Source: Labrys wisconsinensis
Lineage (GTDB): Bacteria; Pseudomonadota; Alphaproteobacteria; Rhizobiales; Labraceae
NCBI RefSeq assembly: GCF_030814995.1
Contig: NZ_JAUSVX010000009.1
Coordinates: 248,001-312,000, forward strand
Reading direction: 5' to 3'
Length of the DNA: 64,000 nucleotides
In this document: positions 42,724 to 51,456 of the stretch, in pieces
Position numbering within the stretch: position 1 is the first letter of the stretch
How the letters are laid out: each line of letters starts with the position of its first letter
Position numbers and translations under genes: made by a program
Notes under the pieces: model-generated
Seen by the model: only the letters and a program-made list of their open reading frames with translations
The model's database searches: none
What the model was told of the DNA's origin: nothing

Positions 42724-43320
42724 ATGGCAAGGACCCGCGCAGTCGATTTCGAAGAGAAACAACGCGGCATTCTGGCGAATGCTGCGGCTGTGTTTGCCGA
42801 AATGGGCATGGAGAAGGCATCGATGTCGATGATCGCCTCCCGGAGCAATGTGTCGAAGGCCCTTCTCTACCATTACTACCCGAGCAAGGATGCGCTCATC
42901 TTCGATATCGTGCGCACGCACCTGACCGAGCTCGACACCGCAATCGCCGCGGCCGACGAGACCGAGGCTGCCCCGCAGGAGCGGCTGCGCCGTCTCGTCC
43001 GCGCGATCCTGGAGAGCTATCGGGGAGCCGACAACGAGCACAAGGTGCAGCTCAACGGCACGAGCGCCCTTTCCGCAGAGCAGCTGTCGGAGCTGAAGAC
43101 GATCGAGCGGCGGATCGTGAAGCGCTTTTCCCGCGTCATCATCGAGGTCAACCCTCGGCTGAACGACGAGCGGCCACTGCTGACGCCGGTCACGATGTCG
43201 CTCTTCGGCATGATGAACTGGGTCTACATGTGGTTTCGGGCCGACGGGCCGATCTCGCGCGACGAATATGCCGACATCGCCACGACCCTGCTCCTCGAAG
43301 GCGTCAAGGCCGTCCGGTGA
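42724..43320 (+). CDS. TetR-family regulator of the paa genes (PaaR-like)
   Basis: A 198-residue repressor. The helix-turn-helix is ILANAAAVFAEMGMEKASMSMIASRSNVSKALLYHYYPSKDALIFD split over residues about 17-62, a pattern seen in PaaR-type regulators. The C-terminal domain should bind a pathway CoA ester, probably phenylacetyl-CoA by analogy. It ends the paaG-paaI-paaK unit and is convergent with paaZ. Together with PaaX at 50427 this gives the cluster two regulators. Confidence 0.85.
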   Translation: MARTRAVDFEEKQRGILANAAAVFAEMGMEKASMSMIASRSNVSKALLYHYYPSKDALIFDIVRTHLTELDTAIAAADETEAAPQERLRRLVRAILESYRGADNEHKVQLNGTSALSAEQLSELKTIERRIVKRFSRVIIEVNPRLNDERPLLTPVTMSLFGMMNWVYMWFRADGPISRDEYADIATTLLLEGVKAVR

Positions 43321-43368
43321 GCCTCGCCCTTGCGGAATGAGGGGCCGGCCGAATGCCCTCGCCGCGCC

Positions 43369-45450
43369 TCACGCCGCGGGCGGGGCAGCGGCTCGATCCC
43401 TGGCCTTGGCCACGATGGTGAGGACGTCATAGCGCGCGACCGTCTCGCCGTCTTGGTTGGTCACCTCGCAATCCCAGCGCACCTCGCCATGCTCAGCCTT
43501 GGCCCACGGATTGATCTCCTTGCAGGTGAGCTGCACCTGCAGCGCATCGCCGGGATTGACCGGCTTGAGGAACCGCAGATTGTCGATCCCGTAATTGGCG
43601 AGGACCGGGCCCGGCGCCGGATCGACGAAAAGGCCCGCGGCGAAGGAGACGATGAGATAGCCGTGGGCAACACGCCCCTCGAAGAACGGGTTCGCCTTGG
43701 CCGCCGCCTCGTCCATATGCGCATAGAAGGTATCGCCGGTGAAACGCGCGAAATGGTCGATGTCCTCGAGCGTCACCACGCGCCTTGCGGTCGTGAGCTG
43801 GTCGCCGATTCTGAGCTCGGCGAGCGACTTGCGGAACGGATGCTCGCCCCCTTCCCGCGCTTCCGCGCCCTGCAGCCAGCGGCCGGTGACGGCGCAGAGC
43901 AGCGTCGGCGCCCCTTGCACGGCGGTGCGCTGCATATAGTGCTTCACGCCGCGCAGGCCGCCCAGCTCCTCGCCGCCACCGGCGCGGCCGGGGCCGCCGT
44001 GCACCAGGCCCGGAAGAGGCGACCCGTGGCCGGTCGAGCTCTTCGCGCTGACGCGATTGCCGATCATCACCCGGCCGTGGAACGGCGCCAGGCCCAGCAC
44101 CACCTCCTCGGCGAAGGCCGGGTCGTTGGTGAAGACGGAGGCGACGAGGCTGCCCTTGCCGCGCCGCGCCAGATCGACGGCCTCTTCCAGGCTGTCGTAG
44201 GGCATGACGGTGCTCACCGGGCCGAAGGCCTCGACATCGTGCACGGCGCGCGCCGAAGCCGGCTTGTCACAGTAGAGCAGCACGGGATCGAGGAAGGCGC
44301 CGGCGCCGGCGTCGCCGGATATGACGCTGGGATTGTCGGGATCGCCTGCGACGATCTCGGCATCGGCGGCAAGGCTGCGGATGCCGGCGCGCACGTCCTC
44401 GCGCTGGGCCAGGCTGGCGAGCGGGCCCATGCGGACCGCCTCGTCCGCCGGATTGCCGACCGGGGTCTTGCCGAGGCGCTCGCGCAGGGCCTCGATCAGG
44501 GCCTGGATATAAGCGCGCGGCGCGATGACCCGGCGGATCGCAGTGCATCTCTGGCCGGCCTTGACGGTCATCTCACGGGCGACCTCCCTGACGAAGAGGT
44601 CGAACTCCTGGGTGCCGGGCCCGGCGTCGAGGCCGAGCACCGCGGCGTTCAGGCTGTCGGCCTCCATGGTGAAGCGCACGGAATTTTCGACGATCGCCCG
44701 ATGGATCTTGAGGCGCCGGCCGGTCGCCGCCGAGCCGGTGAAGGTCACGACGTCCTGGCCTTCCACGTGATCGAGCAGGTCGCCGACCGAGCCGCAGATC
44801 AGTTGCAGGGCTCCGTCCGGCAGCAGCTTGGTCTCGACGATGTGGCGAACCATCAGTTCGGCGAGATAGGCCGTCTGGCTCGCCGGCTTGACGATCGCCG
44901 GGACACCGGCGAGCCATGTCGGCGCCAGCTTCTCCAGCATGCCCCAGCAGGGGAAGTTGAAGGCGTTGATGTGGACGGCGACGCCCTGCAGCGGGGTCAG
45001 GACGTGCTGCGCGGAGAAGCTGCCGTCCTTTGAAAGCGCCTCGACGTCGCCGTCGAGCAGGAGACGGGCGTTCGGCAATTCGCGCCGGCCCCTGGAGGCG
45101 TAGGAGAGCAGCGTGCCGATACCGCCTTCGATGTCGATCCAGCTGTCCGCCCGCGTCGCGCCGGTCGCCGTCGACAGCGCGTAGAGCTCTTCCTTGCGCT
45201 CCAGAAGCGCCTGGCCGAGCGCCTTCAGCATGGCGGCTCGCTCGTGGAAGGACATGCGGCGCAAGGCGGCGCCCCCCTTGGCGCGACCATGGGCGAGCGC
45301 CGCCTTGAAATCGAGTCCGCCGGAATCGATGAAGGCGACGGCTGCGCCGGTCGAGGCGTCGAGCAGGGGCACGCCGTCGCCGGCGCCGGACGCCCACGTG
45401 CCGCAGACATAGCTTTCGAGCCGACGCGGTTGCCTTGCCTGGGGTGTCAT
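43369..45450 (-). CDS. paaZ: Bifunctional oxepin-CoA hydrolase / 3-oxo-5,6-dehydrosuberyl-CoA semialdehyde dehydrogenase
   Basis: A 693-residue fusion, like E. coli PaaZ (681). Residues 1-520 are an aldehyde dehydrogenase, with the catalytic Cys in KAGQRCTAIRR and Glu in FTMEADSLNAAVLG. Residues about 540-690 are a MaoC-type (R)-hydratase, with FTGDTFYAHMDEAAA and FFEGRVAHGYLIVSF. The hydratase opens the oxepin ring by hydrolysis and the dehydrogenase oxidises the reactive aldehyde product. It is the last gene of the paaABCDE operon here. Confidence 0.95.
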   Translation of the reverse strand: MTPQARQPRRLESYVCGTWASGAGDGVPLLDASTGAAVAFIDSGGLDFKAALAHGRAKGGAALRRMSFHERAAMLKALGQALLERKEELYALSTATGATRADSWIDIEGGIGTLLSYASRGRRELPNARLLLDGDVEALSKDGSFSAQHVLTPLQGVAVHINAFNFPCWGMLEKLAPTWLAGVPAIVKPASQTAYLAELMVRHIVETKLLPDGALQLICGSVGDLLDHVEGQDVVTFTGSAATGRRLKIHRAIVENSVRFTMEADSLNAAVLGLDAGPGTQEFDLFVREVAREMTVKAGQRCTAIRRVIAPRAYIQALIEALRERLGKTPVGNPADEAVRMGPLASLAQREDVRAGIRSLAADAEIVAGDPDNPSVISGDAGAGAFLDPVLLYCDKPASARAVHDVEAFGPVSTVMPYDSLEEAVDLARRGKGSLVASVFTNDPAFAEEVVLGLAPFHGRVMIGNRVSAKSSTGHGSPLPGLVHGGPGRAGGGEELGGLRGVKHYMQRTAVQGAPTLLCAVTGRWLQGAEAREGGEHPFRKSLAELRIGDQLTTARRVVTLEDIDHFARFTGDTFYAHMDEAAAKANPFFEGRVAHGYLIVSFAAGLFVDPAPGPVLANYGIDNLRFLKPVNPGDALQVQLTCKEINPWAKAEHGEVRWDCEVTNQDGETVARYDVLTIVAKARDRAAAPPAA

Positions 45451-45466
45451 GGTCTCGTCCGCCTCC

Positions 45467-45570
45467 TAAAGCGTTTTGCGATTTGGCGGAATCGCCAAGG
45501 ATCGCAAAGACGCGTCGAAACAAGGAGCTGGAGCAAAGCGGCGTTTCCGCCCAAACGCGCTTTGCTCTAG
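45467..45570. repeat. Intergenic repeat with two hairpins
   Basis: Starts AAAGCGTTTTGCGATTTGGC and ends CGCGCTTTGCTCTAG. It contains the hairpins TTGGCG-GAAT-CGCCAA and AGCAAAGCG...CGCGCTTTGCT. It fills the gap between paaZ and the PaaA-like gene and its last bases supply the TAG stop of the latter. Confidence 0.65.
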
Positions 45571-46325
45571 TTCAGTCCCAACCCGATCAGCTGCGCATCC
45601 GCCACCGCCTGCCATTTGGCGAGCAGCGTCTCGTTCGATGCGTGTCGCAGCCCGAAACGCGCCTGCGCCTCGAAGCGGGGGGAGTTGGAATGCCCGAAGG
45701 TCGCGGCGACGCGGGGATGCCAATAGGCGATCGAGCTTCTCGCCTTCGCCGTGCCGCCGCCGTCGCCGGTGACGCGAACCAGGCCGGCGACGCCGAACTC
45801 GGCATGCCGCGTCTCGCGCGGCAGGATGGCGCGGAAGACCTCCGCCAGCGGCTGGTAGGAGACGCGGGACAATTCGTCCAGCTGTATGACGGTCGCAAGC
45901 CCCATCAGCACGTTCATCACCACGGCATCGACCCAGCCCTCGAGCGGATAGTGGAAGACGGAAAGGCGCATGTCGCCGCCCTGGCGCCTCGCCCCGATCT
46001 CGGCGTCGCGGGCGAGCCTCGCGGCCCAGGGATGGTGCACGGCATAGCGGCCGGCATCGGCGCCGAAGGTCTCCATGATCTTCAGGACGCGCCCGGCATG
46101 GTCCGCCTTCTCCAGCACGATGCGGGCCGCCGTGATGCGCTCCTGGATGCCCGGCGCGTCGTTGATCGTGCCGGCAAAGCCGGCCGACCCGGCAAGCTCG
46201 CTGTCGACGAAGCTCGCCATCAGGCGAAGCAGCTCTCCCCGGTAGCGCGGCGGCACGTTCGCCGGCGACGAGAGAATGCCGCCTTGCGCGACATAGTCCT
46301 CGATGGTCATCGTATCGGACATCAC
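45567..46325 (-). CDS. PaaA-like ferritin-fold (diiron oxygenase type) protein, extra copy
   Basis: A 252-residue all-helical protein of the phenylacetate-catabolism ferritin-like family. It aligns without gaps to PaaA over LSRVSYQPLAEVFRAILPR then ETRH against the matching Paa[20 protein letters not shown] then ESFH. E43 matches the first PaaA iron ligand (SExxG) and E171xxH174 matches the second ExxH. The first ExxH is altered to E72KADH76, so iron binding is possible but not certain. It is not PaaC, which is encoded separately at 47990-48772. It lies between paaE and paaZ. Its role is unknown. Confidence 0.8.
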   Translation of the reverse strand: MMSDTMTIEDYVAQGGILSSPANVPPRYRGELLRLMASFVDSELAGSAGFAGTINDAPGIQERITAARIVLEKADHAGRVLKIMETFGADAGRYAVHHPWAARLARDAEIGARRQGGDMRLSVFHYPLEGWVDAVVMNVLMGLATVIQLDELSRVSYQPLAEVFRAILPRETRHAEFGVAGLVRVTGDGGGTAKARSSIAYWHPRVAATFGHSNSPRFEAQARFGLRHASNETLLAKWQAVADAQLIGLGLN

Positions 46326-46359
46326 GTCCCCTTTCGGCTCGACCGGATGCCGCCGGACT

Positions 46360-47436
46360 TCACTGGTCGTAGCTGACGACGATGCGGTCGGTGAGCGGGA
46401 AGCACTGGCAGGTCAGCACGTAGCCCTGGCGCACCTCGTAGTCCTCCAGCGCGTGGTTGACCTCCATCTCGACGTCTCCTTCCAGAACCTTGGCCCGGCA
46501 GGTGGAGCAGACGCCGGCCTTGCAGGCGTGGGGAGCGTCCATCGCGTTCTCGAGCGCGGCGTCGAGCAGGCTCTGGCCGTGCTTGGAGAACTTGAAGATG
46601 CGCGTCGCGCCGTCGAGCGTGACGGTCGCCTCGCAGGCCGCTCCCCGATCGGCGCCGGCCGCCGCCTCCACCTTGCGGCGGGCCCGGCCGGGCTGCGAGG
46701 ACGCGAAGAGCTCGAACTTGATCTGGTCGTCGCGCAGCCCGTGGTCGCGCAGGGCCGCGGCGATCGCCAGCATCATCGGCTCGGGCCCGCAGATGAAGGC
46801 GGTCGCGACGGAGCCGGGGTCGATCCAGCTCTTGAACAGCGCCGCGCATTTCTCGCCGTCGATCCGACCGGTGAAGAGGTCGATATCCTGCGCCTCGCTC
46901 TCCAGCACATGCAGAACGGACAGCCGGTCGAGATGGAGGTTCTTGAGGTCCTCCAGCTCCTCCCGGAACATGATCGAGCTGATCTGCCGGTTGGCATAGA
47001 CCAGCGTGAAGCGGGATCGCGGCTCGCGCGCAAGCACCGTCTTGATGATGGACAGCACCGGCGTGATGCCGCTGCCGCCGGCAAAGCCGAGATAGTGCCT
47101 GGCGGCCTCCGGCTCGAGCGGCGTGAAGAACGCGCCCATCGGCGGCATGGCTTCCAGCCTGTCGCCGACCTTCAGGCTTTCGTTGGCCCAGGTGGAGAAG
47201 CAGCCGCCGTCGACGCGCTTGATGCCGACCTTCAGCACCCCCTCGTCCCTGCCGGCGCAGATCGAGTAGGAGCGGCGCAACTCCTCGTCCTCGAACCGGC
47301 GCCGGAAGGTCAGGTACTGGCCCTGCGTGAAATCGAAGACGGCCCGGTCCTCCTGCGAGGGCAGCAGCGTGACGACGACCGCATCGCGCGTCTCCCGGCG
47401 GACTTCGGTGACGGTCAGGGAATGAAAACGTGCCAT
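46360..47436 (-). CDS. paaE: Phenylacetyl-CoA epoxidase reductase subunit
   Basis: A 358-residue reductase that passes electrons from NADPH to the oxygenase. The FAD domain has RSYSIC, the NADP site GGSGITPVLSIIKTVL, and residues about 265-358 are a plant-type ferredoxin with HACKAGVCSTCRAKV and a last Cys in LTCQC as 2Fe-2S ligands. Its start lies 19 bases after paaD. The length equals the usual PaaE (about 356). Confidence 0.95.
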   Translation of the reverse strand: MARFHSLTVTEVRRETRDAVVVTLLPSQEDRAVFDFTQGQYLTFRRRFEDEELRRSYSICAGRDEGVLKVGIKRVDGGCFSTWANESLKVGDRLEAMPPMGAFFTPLEPEAARHYLGFAGGSGITPVLSIIKTVLAREPRSRFTLVYANRQISSIMFREELEDLKNLHLDRLSVLHVLESEAQDIDLFTGRIDGEKCAALFKSWIDPGSVATAFICGPEPMMLAIAAALRDHGLRDDQIKFELFASSQPGRARRKVEAAAGADRGAACEATVTLDGATRIFKFSKHGQSLLDAALENAMDAPHACKAGVCSTCRAKVLEGDVEMEVNHALEDYEVRQGYVLTCQCFPLTDRIVVSYDQ

Positions 47437-47455
47437 GAGGGCCCCTTCCCGTGCA

Positions 47456-47980
47456 TCAGATGCATTTGAAATAGTCGAACGGTTCCAGGCAGTCGGTGCA
47501 GCGACAGCTCGCCTTGCAGGGCGTCGAGCCGAACTGGCTGATCCTCTCGGTCCGCTGCGATCCGCAGCGCGGACAGGCGATCACGAGGCTCGAACGGCCG
47601 GCGAGCCTGTCGATGCGTCCGGCAAGCCGGCCCTCGGCCGCCGTGCCGTCGATCGGCGGGGCGATGCCGTAGGCGCGCAGCTTCTCGCGGCCTTCGGCGC
47701 TGATCCAGTCCGTCGTCCAGGCGGGAGAGAGCCGGCGTTGCAGCCGCACCGTGCCGAGGCCCCGGCCGGCGAGCGCCCGCTCGATATCGAGGCTGATGGC
47801 CGCGGTGGCGGGACAGCCCGAATAGGTCGGCGTCACCGTGACCACCAGCGTCCCATCCTGCCATTCGACATCGCGGATGACGCCGAGGTCGGTGAGCGAC
47901 AGGACCGGAATTTCCGGGTCCGGCACCGCCGACAGCCAATGCCAGATCTCCTCGACGGCGGGGTGGGGTGCCGTGACCAT
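47456..47980 (-). CDS. paaD: Phenylacetyl-CoA epoxidase maturation protein PaaD
   Basis: A 174-residue MIP18/DUF59-type protein (VPDPEIPVLSLTDLGVIRDV) with a C-terminal cysteine-rich zinc-finger-like end, CPRCGSQRTE and CRCTDCLEPFDYFKC. PaaD is thought to help insert or mature the metal centre of the complex. Nine bases separate it from paaC upstream. Normal length and motifs. Confidence 0.93.
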   Translation of the reverse strand: MVTAPHPAVEEIWHWLSAVPDPEIPVLSLTDLGVIRDVEWQDGTLVVTVTPTYSGCPATAAISLDIERALAGRGLGTVRLQRRLSPAWTTDWISAEGREKLRAYGIAPPIDGTAAEGRLAGRIDRLAGRSSLVIACPRCGSQRTERISQFGSTPCKASCRCTDCLEPFDYFKCI

Positions 47981-47989
47981 CCCCGACCC

Positions 47990-48772
47990 CTACCAGACCG
48001 CGCCGGGATAGGCGCGCTGCAGGAACTGCAGCTCGGCCAGGATGTAGCCGAGATGCTCGGTGTGCACGCCGTGGCGGCCACCCTTGTGCATGTGGCCGTC
48101 CGCCGGCTTCTTCAGCGTGGCTTCGGCGAGCCCCTCGGACACGATCTCGTCCCACTCCGCCGCGAGGCTCCGCGGTTCCGGCACGACGCCGGCCTCCGCA
48201 AGGGGGGCGTCGACCGCATCGCCGACGAACATCTCGCCCGTGAAGGGCCAGAGGTCATCGAGCGCGCGCTGCATGCGCAGGTGGCTTTCGGCCGTGCCGT
48301 CGCCGAGGCGCACCACGAGGTCGCGGCTGCGGTCGAGATGATAGGAAACCTCCTTGAAGGCCTTTTCCGCAATCTCGGCGACGCGCCGGTCGGTCGAGCT
48401 CTTCAGCGCCTTCAGCAGCAGGTGATGCCAGACATCGAAGAGGAACTGGCGCATCAGCGTCTTGCCGAAATCGCCGTTCGGGCGCTCGACCAGCAGGATG
48501 TTGCGGAACTCGAAACCGTCGCGCAGATAGGCAAGATCGTCCGCCGAGCGGCCCCTGCCTTCCACCTCGCCCGCAAGGCCGAGCCAGAGCTGCGTCTGGC
48601 CGATCAGATCGAGGGCCGTGTTGGCGAGCGCGATATCCTCCTCCAGGGCCGGCGCATGACCGCACCATTCGGAGACGCGATGGCCGAGGATCAGCGTCGC
48701 GTCGCCGATGCGCAGCAGGAATTCGAAGAGCGCGGTCCGATCGACCGCCGGTTCGAGCGCCGCGGTCGCCAT
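47990..48772 (-). CDS. paaC: Phenylacetyl-CoA epoxidase structural subunit
   Basis: A 260-residue ferritin-like protein forming the heterodimer with PaaA but usually without a metal site. It shows RIGDATLILGHRVSEWCGHA, ALANTALDLIGQTQLWLGLA, FLFDVWHHLLLKAL and HTEHLGYILAELQFLQRAYP at the end, all typical of PaaC. The ATG at 48772 overlaps the paaB stop by one base (TGATG), so both are tightly coupled. Confidence 0.95.
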   Translation of the reverse strand: MATAALEPAVDRTALFEFLLRIGDATLILGHRVSEWCGHAPALEEDIALANTALDLIGQTQLWLGLAGEVEGRGRSADDLAYLRDGFEFRNILLVERPNGDFGKTLMRQFLFDVWHHLLLKALKSSTDRRVAEIAEKAFKEVSYHLDRSRDLVVRLGDGTAESHLRMQRALDDLWPFTGEMFVGDAVDAPLAEAGVVPEPRSLAAEWDEIVSEGLAEATLKKPADGHMHKGGRHGVHTEHLGYILAELQFLQRAYPGAVW

Positions 48773-49056
48773 CACATGTGCCCCACGTCGTCGGGAATGT
48801 CGAAAAAGGTCGGGTGGCGATAGATCTTGGCGTTCGACGGCTCGAAGAGCGGCCCCTTCTCCGAGGGAGCGCTCGCCGCGATGTCGCGGGACCTCACCAC
48901 CCAGATGCTGACGCCCTCGCTGCGGCGCGTATAGACGTCGCGGGCATTGTTGATCGCCATCTCGGCGTCGGGCGCATGCAGGCTGCCGACATGGCGATGG
49001 TTGAGGCCGTGCTGCCCCCGGATGAAGACTTCCCAGAGCGGCCATTCGCTGGACAT
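48772..49056 (-). CDS. paaB: Phenylacetyl-CoA epoxidase subunit PaaB
   Basis: A 94-residue small subunit. SSEWPLWEVFIRGQHGLNHR and HAPDAEMAINNARDVYTRR are almost family-defining. PaaB bridges the PaaAC pairs and may help PaaE dock. Start at 49056, 25 bases after paaA. Same strand and order as in E. coli (ABCDE). Confidence 0.95.
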   Translation of the reverse strand: MSSEWPLWEVFIRGQHGLNHRHVGSLHAPDAEMAINNARDVYTRRSEGVSIWVVRSRDIAASAPSEKGPLFEPSNAKIYRHPTFFDIPDDVGHM

Positions 49057-49081
49057 GTCGGCGCCTCCCGTGTCTTCGGCC

Positions 49082-50086
49082 TCATGCGGTGGCGGTTCGC
49101 GCAGCGGCAGCGTGGTCGGCGGCCTTGTCCGCATAGGCCGTCAGGCCGTCGCGGAACCAGGCGCCGTCGTCCCAGGCCTTTCGACGCGCGTCGAGGCGCT
49201 CCGCATTGCAGAGGCCGTTGCCGGCGATCACGTTGAAGAACTCCGCCCAGTCCGGCTCGCCGAAGTCATAGCCGCGCTTCTGCTCGTTCCATTTGAGGTC
49301 CGGGTCGGGAATGGCGAGGCTGAGATACTCGGCCTGAGGCACCGTCTGGTCGACGAACTTCTGGCGCAGCTCGTCGTTGGAGTTCTGCTTGATCCGCCAC
49401 GCCATCGACTGGGCCGAATGCACCGAAGCCTCGTCGGAGGGGCCGAACATCATCAGGGAGGGCCACCACCAGCGGTTCAGCGCATCCTGCACCATGGCCT
49501 TCTGCGCCGGCGTGCCCCTCACCATCTTCATCAGCACGTCGAAGCCCTGGCGCTGATGGAAGCTTTCTTCCTTGCAGATGCGGATCATGGCCCGGGCATA
49601 CGGGCCGTAGGAACAGCGCTGCAGCGGGACCTGGTTCATGATGGCCGCGCCGTCGACCAGCCAGCCGATTGCGCCGATATCGGCCCATGTCAGCGTCGGG
49701 TAGTTGAAGATGGAGGAATATTTGGCCTTGCCGGCATGGAGCTGCTCGTACATCTCGTCGCGGCTGACGCCGAGCGTCTCGGCGGCGCAGTAGAGGTAGA
49801 GGCCGTGGCCCGCCTCGTCCTGCACCTTGGCGAGCAGGATGGCTTTCCGCTCCAGCGTCGGCGCCCGGGTGATCCAGTTGCCTTCCGGCAGCTGGCCGAC
49901 GATTTCGGAATGGGCGTGCTGGCTGATCTGGCGCACCAGCGTCTTCCTGTAGCTCTCCGGCATCCATTCCTTCGGCTCGATCTTCTGGCCGGCGTCGATG
50001 CGCTCCTGGAAAGCGCGCTCCTGCGGATCCATCTCGTCGAGGGAGCGGATGCGGGCGCCGTCGGTCTTCACCAGCTGTGCATACAT
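49082..50086 (-). CDS. paaA: Phenylacetyl-CoA epoxidase catalytic subunit
   Basis: A 334-residue diiron oxygenase subunit. The iron ligands fall in [26 protein letters not shown] and [12 protein letters not shown], all conserved. With PaaBCE it adds one oxygen atom to the aromatic ring of phenylacetyl-CoA to give the 1,2-epoxide. The ATG at 50086 ([20 protein letters not shown]) is chosen over longer frames. A thiolase remnant lies 25 bases upstream. Confidence 0.95.
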   Translation of the reverse strand: MYAQLVKTDGARIRSLDEMDPQERAFQERIDAGQKIEPKEWMPESYRKTLVRQISQHAHSEIVGQLPEGNWITRAPTLERKAILLAKVQDEAGHGLYLYCAAETLGVSRDEMYEQLHAGKAKYSSIFNYPTLTWADIGAIGWLVDGAAIMNQVPLQRCSYGPYARAMIRICKEESFHQRQGFDVLMKMVRGTPAQKAMVQDALNRWWWPSLMMFGPSDEASVHSAQSMAWRIKQNSNDELRQKFVDQTVPQAEYLSLAIPDPDLKWNEQKRGYDFGEPDWAEFFNVIAGNGLCNAERLDARRKAWDDGAWFRDGLTAYADKAADHAAAARTATA

Positions 50087-50111
50087 GACCCTCGCCTCCT
50101 GGCTGCGCGCT

Positions 50112-50264
50112 TCAGACGCGCCCGAGAATGATGGCGGTGCCCTGGCCGAGAGCGATGCCCACCGCGCACGGCGCCCGCCCGATCTTCCCCGCGCATGGGG
50201 ACAGCAGGCCCGCCGAGGGGCTGATCGGCGTTCCCGCCGCATCGCAGACATGGGCCTGGTTCAT
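50112..50264 (-). pseudogene. Deletion remnant of the thiolase gene paaJ
   Basis: A 50-codon open frame with a good GGAGG site. It begins [14 protein letters not shown], like the thiolase start (xAYICDAxRTPIGRYGG), and ends [20 protein letters not shown], like the thiolase end (xALCTMCIGVGQGIAIxxER). The middle of about 350 codons, including the active-site Cys and His, is absent. It sits at the head of the paaABCDE operon. It cannot be a working beta-ketoadipyl-CoA thiolase and may serve at most as a leader for paaA translation. Confidence 0.75.
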
Positions 50265-50302
50265 GCCTTCCTCCCCGGATGCGCACGCCTTCGGCGTCAA
50301 TT

Positions 50303-50318
50303 AACCGACCGACCAGTC
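50303..50318. promoter_or_regulatory. ACCGACCGACCAGT motif, candidate PaaR-type operator
   Basis: An imperfect dyad (AACCGACCGACCAGTC) between paaX and the paaJ remnant, flanked by direct repeats TCAATTA at 50297-50303 and 50321-50327. It shares the ACCG core with the palindrome before paaG. It is placed to control the paaABCDE transcript. Confidence 0.55.
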
Positions 50319-50426
50319 ACTCAATTAGCACGAAACACGTCACGGATAAATGGAATTTTTCTGAATTTCTGTGACATTCAAGCGCACACGCCATGGCTTG
50401 CCGCCGCTGCGGCACGCGACAGCCTG

Positions 50427-51356
50427 CTAGATCGGGTCGGCGCGCAGCGCCTCGAGGCGCTCGATCCGATTCGCGCCCGCCGGTGTCCGTTCCGGCAATC
50501 TTCCCGCCCCATCGATGAAGTGGCGGCCGACATGGCCGTCGGCCTTCTCGGAGAGCCTGACATAGAGGTCGGCGAAGACCCGCCGCGCCTCTCCGCCCGG
50601 CCAGCCGGCGGGCAAGGCCGACTTGGGAAGCTGCGGCTCCCGCAGCATGATCAGGCGGTATTGATGCACCAGAAGGAGCCGCGCAACCAGGCAGGCCAAC
50701 GGCGAGAGAGAAGAGCCGTCCCCGATCCGCTGCGAGAACCCGCCAAAGCGATGCAGGAACTCGTCATAAGCCGCCGCGAAACGCGGCAGGTTCCAGGCCT
50801 CGTCCACGAAGTCCTTCAGGGCGCCGCCTTGGGTCGCGAGCGTCGCGTCGAAGACGACGACGCGTTCCGGCAGGTGCGTCGCGGGGTGGGTCCCCATCGC
50901 CAGACGCGGGCCGAGCTTGGCAAAGCCGTCCCGCTCCAGACCCTGCATGATCTCGTCCGGAGCGGGGCCGTTGATCAGGACGAATTGCCATCGCGCTGCC
51001 GGTGCCGGCCCGTAGAGAAGAGCGGCAGCCCCGGCAAATTCCGTCTGGGCGTCGGCAGTCAGCCGGTAGTAGCTCCGGCGCCCGTCGCGCTCGCCGCGAA
51101 GCCGTCCTGCCGCGACCAGCCGCGACACCGCCGTCCGCACCAAGGTTTCGGTGATCCCGACGCTCCGGCAGGTTTCGATGAGATTTCCGATCCAGACCAC
51201 GCCGCCCCGCGGCTCGACGACATCGCCATAGATGGTGACGATGAAACCCGCCGCCCTGACCGTCAGGCCGGTCAGCAGCCGCTCGACCGCCTCCCCCAGG
51301 CCATGTCCGGGCTCGTCGCTCTCGATCGACAACCTGGCCCTGCTCCAGCCTCGCAA
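50427..51356 (-). CDS. paaX: Phenylacetate operon repressor PaaX
   Basis: A regulator of about 309 residues. GFIVTIYGDVVEPRGGVVWI and LVRTAVSRLVAAGRLRGERDG with RRSYYRL form the GntR-like DNA-binding half, as in E. coli PaaX. The rest is the PaaX-specific C-terminal domain. PaaX releases DNA when phenylacetyl-CoA binds. The first codon is TTG at 51356 and is uncertain, since shorter starts are possible. It reads in the same direction as the paa operon and sits just upstream of it. Confidence 0.92.
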   Translation of the reverse strand: MRGWSRARLSIESDEPGHGLGEAVERLLTGLTVRAAGFIVTIYGDVVEPRGGVVWIGNLIETCRSVGITETLVRTAVSRLVAAGRLRGERDGRRSYYRLTADAQTEFAGAAALLYGPAPAARWQFVLINGPAPDEIMQGLERDGFAKLGPRLAMGTHPATHLPERVVVFDATLATQGGALKDFVDEAWNLPRFAAAYDEFLHRFGGFSQRIGDGSSLSPLACLVARLLLVHQYRLIMLREPQLPKSALPAGWPGGEARRVFADLYVRLSEKADGHVGRHFIDGAGRLPERTPAGANRIERLEALRADPI

Positions 51357-51456
51357 CGCGTCCGCATCCCTTACAGTGGGATGCCGGCGATGTTCAAGCG
51401 AGCGCGATCACGGGAAGGAGGGTCCAGCGTCGGCATCTCCCGCCCCGAGCGGTGCG

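Noticed and set aside
45567-46325. Annotation as a second PaaC
   Set aside because: It lines up better with PaaA around the second iron-binding helix pair and has the ExxH that PaaC lacks, so PaaA-like is the better description.
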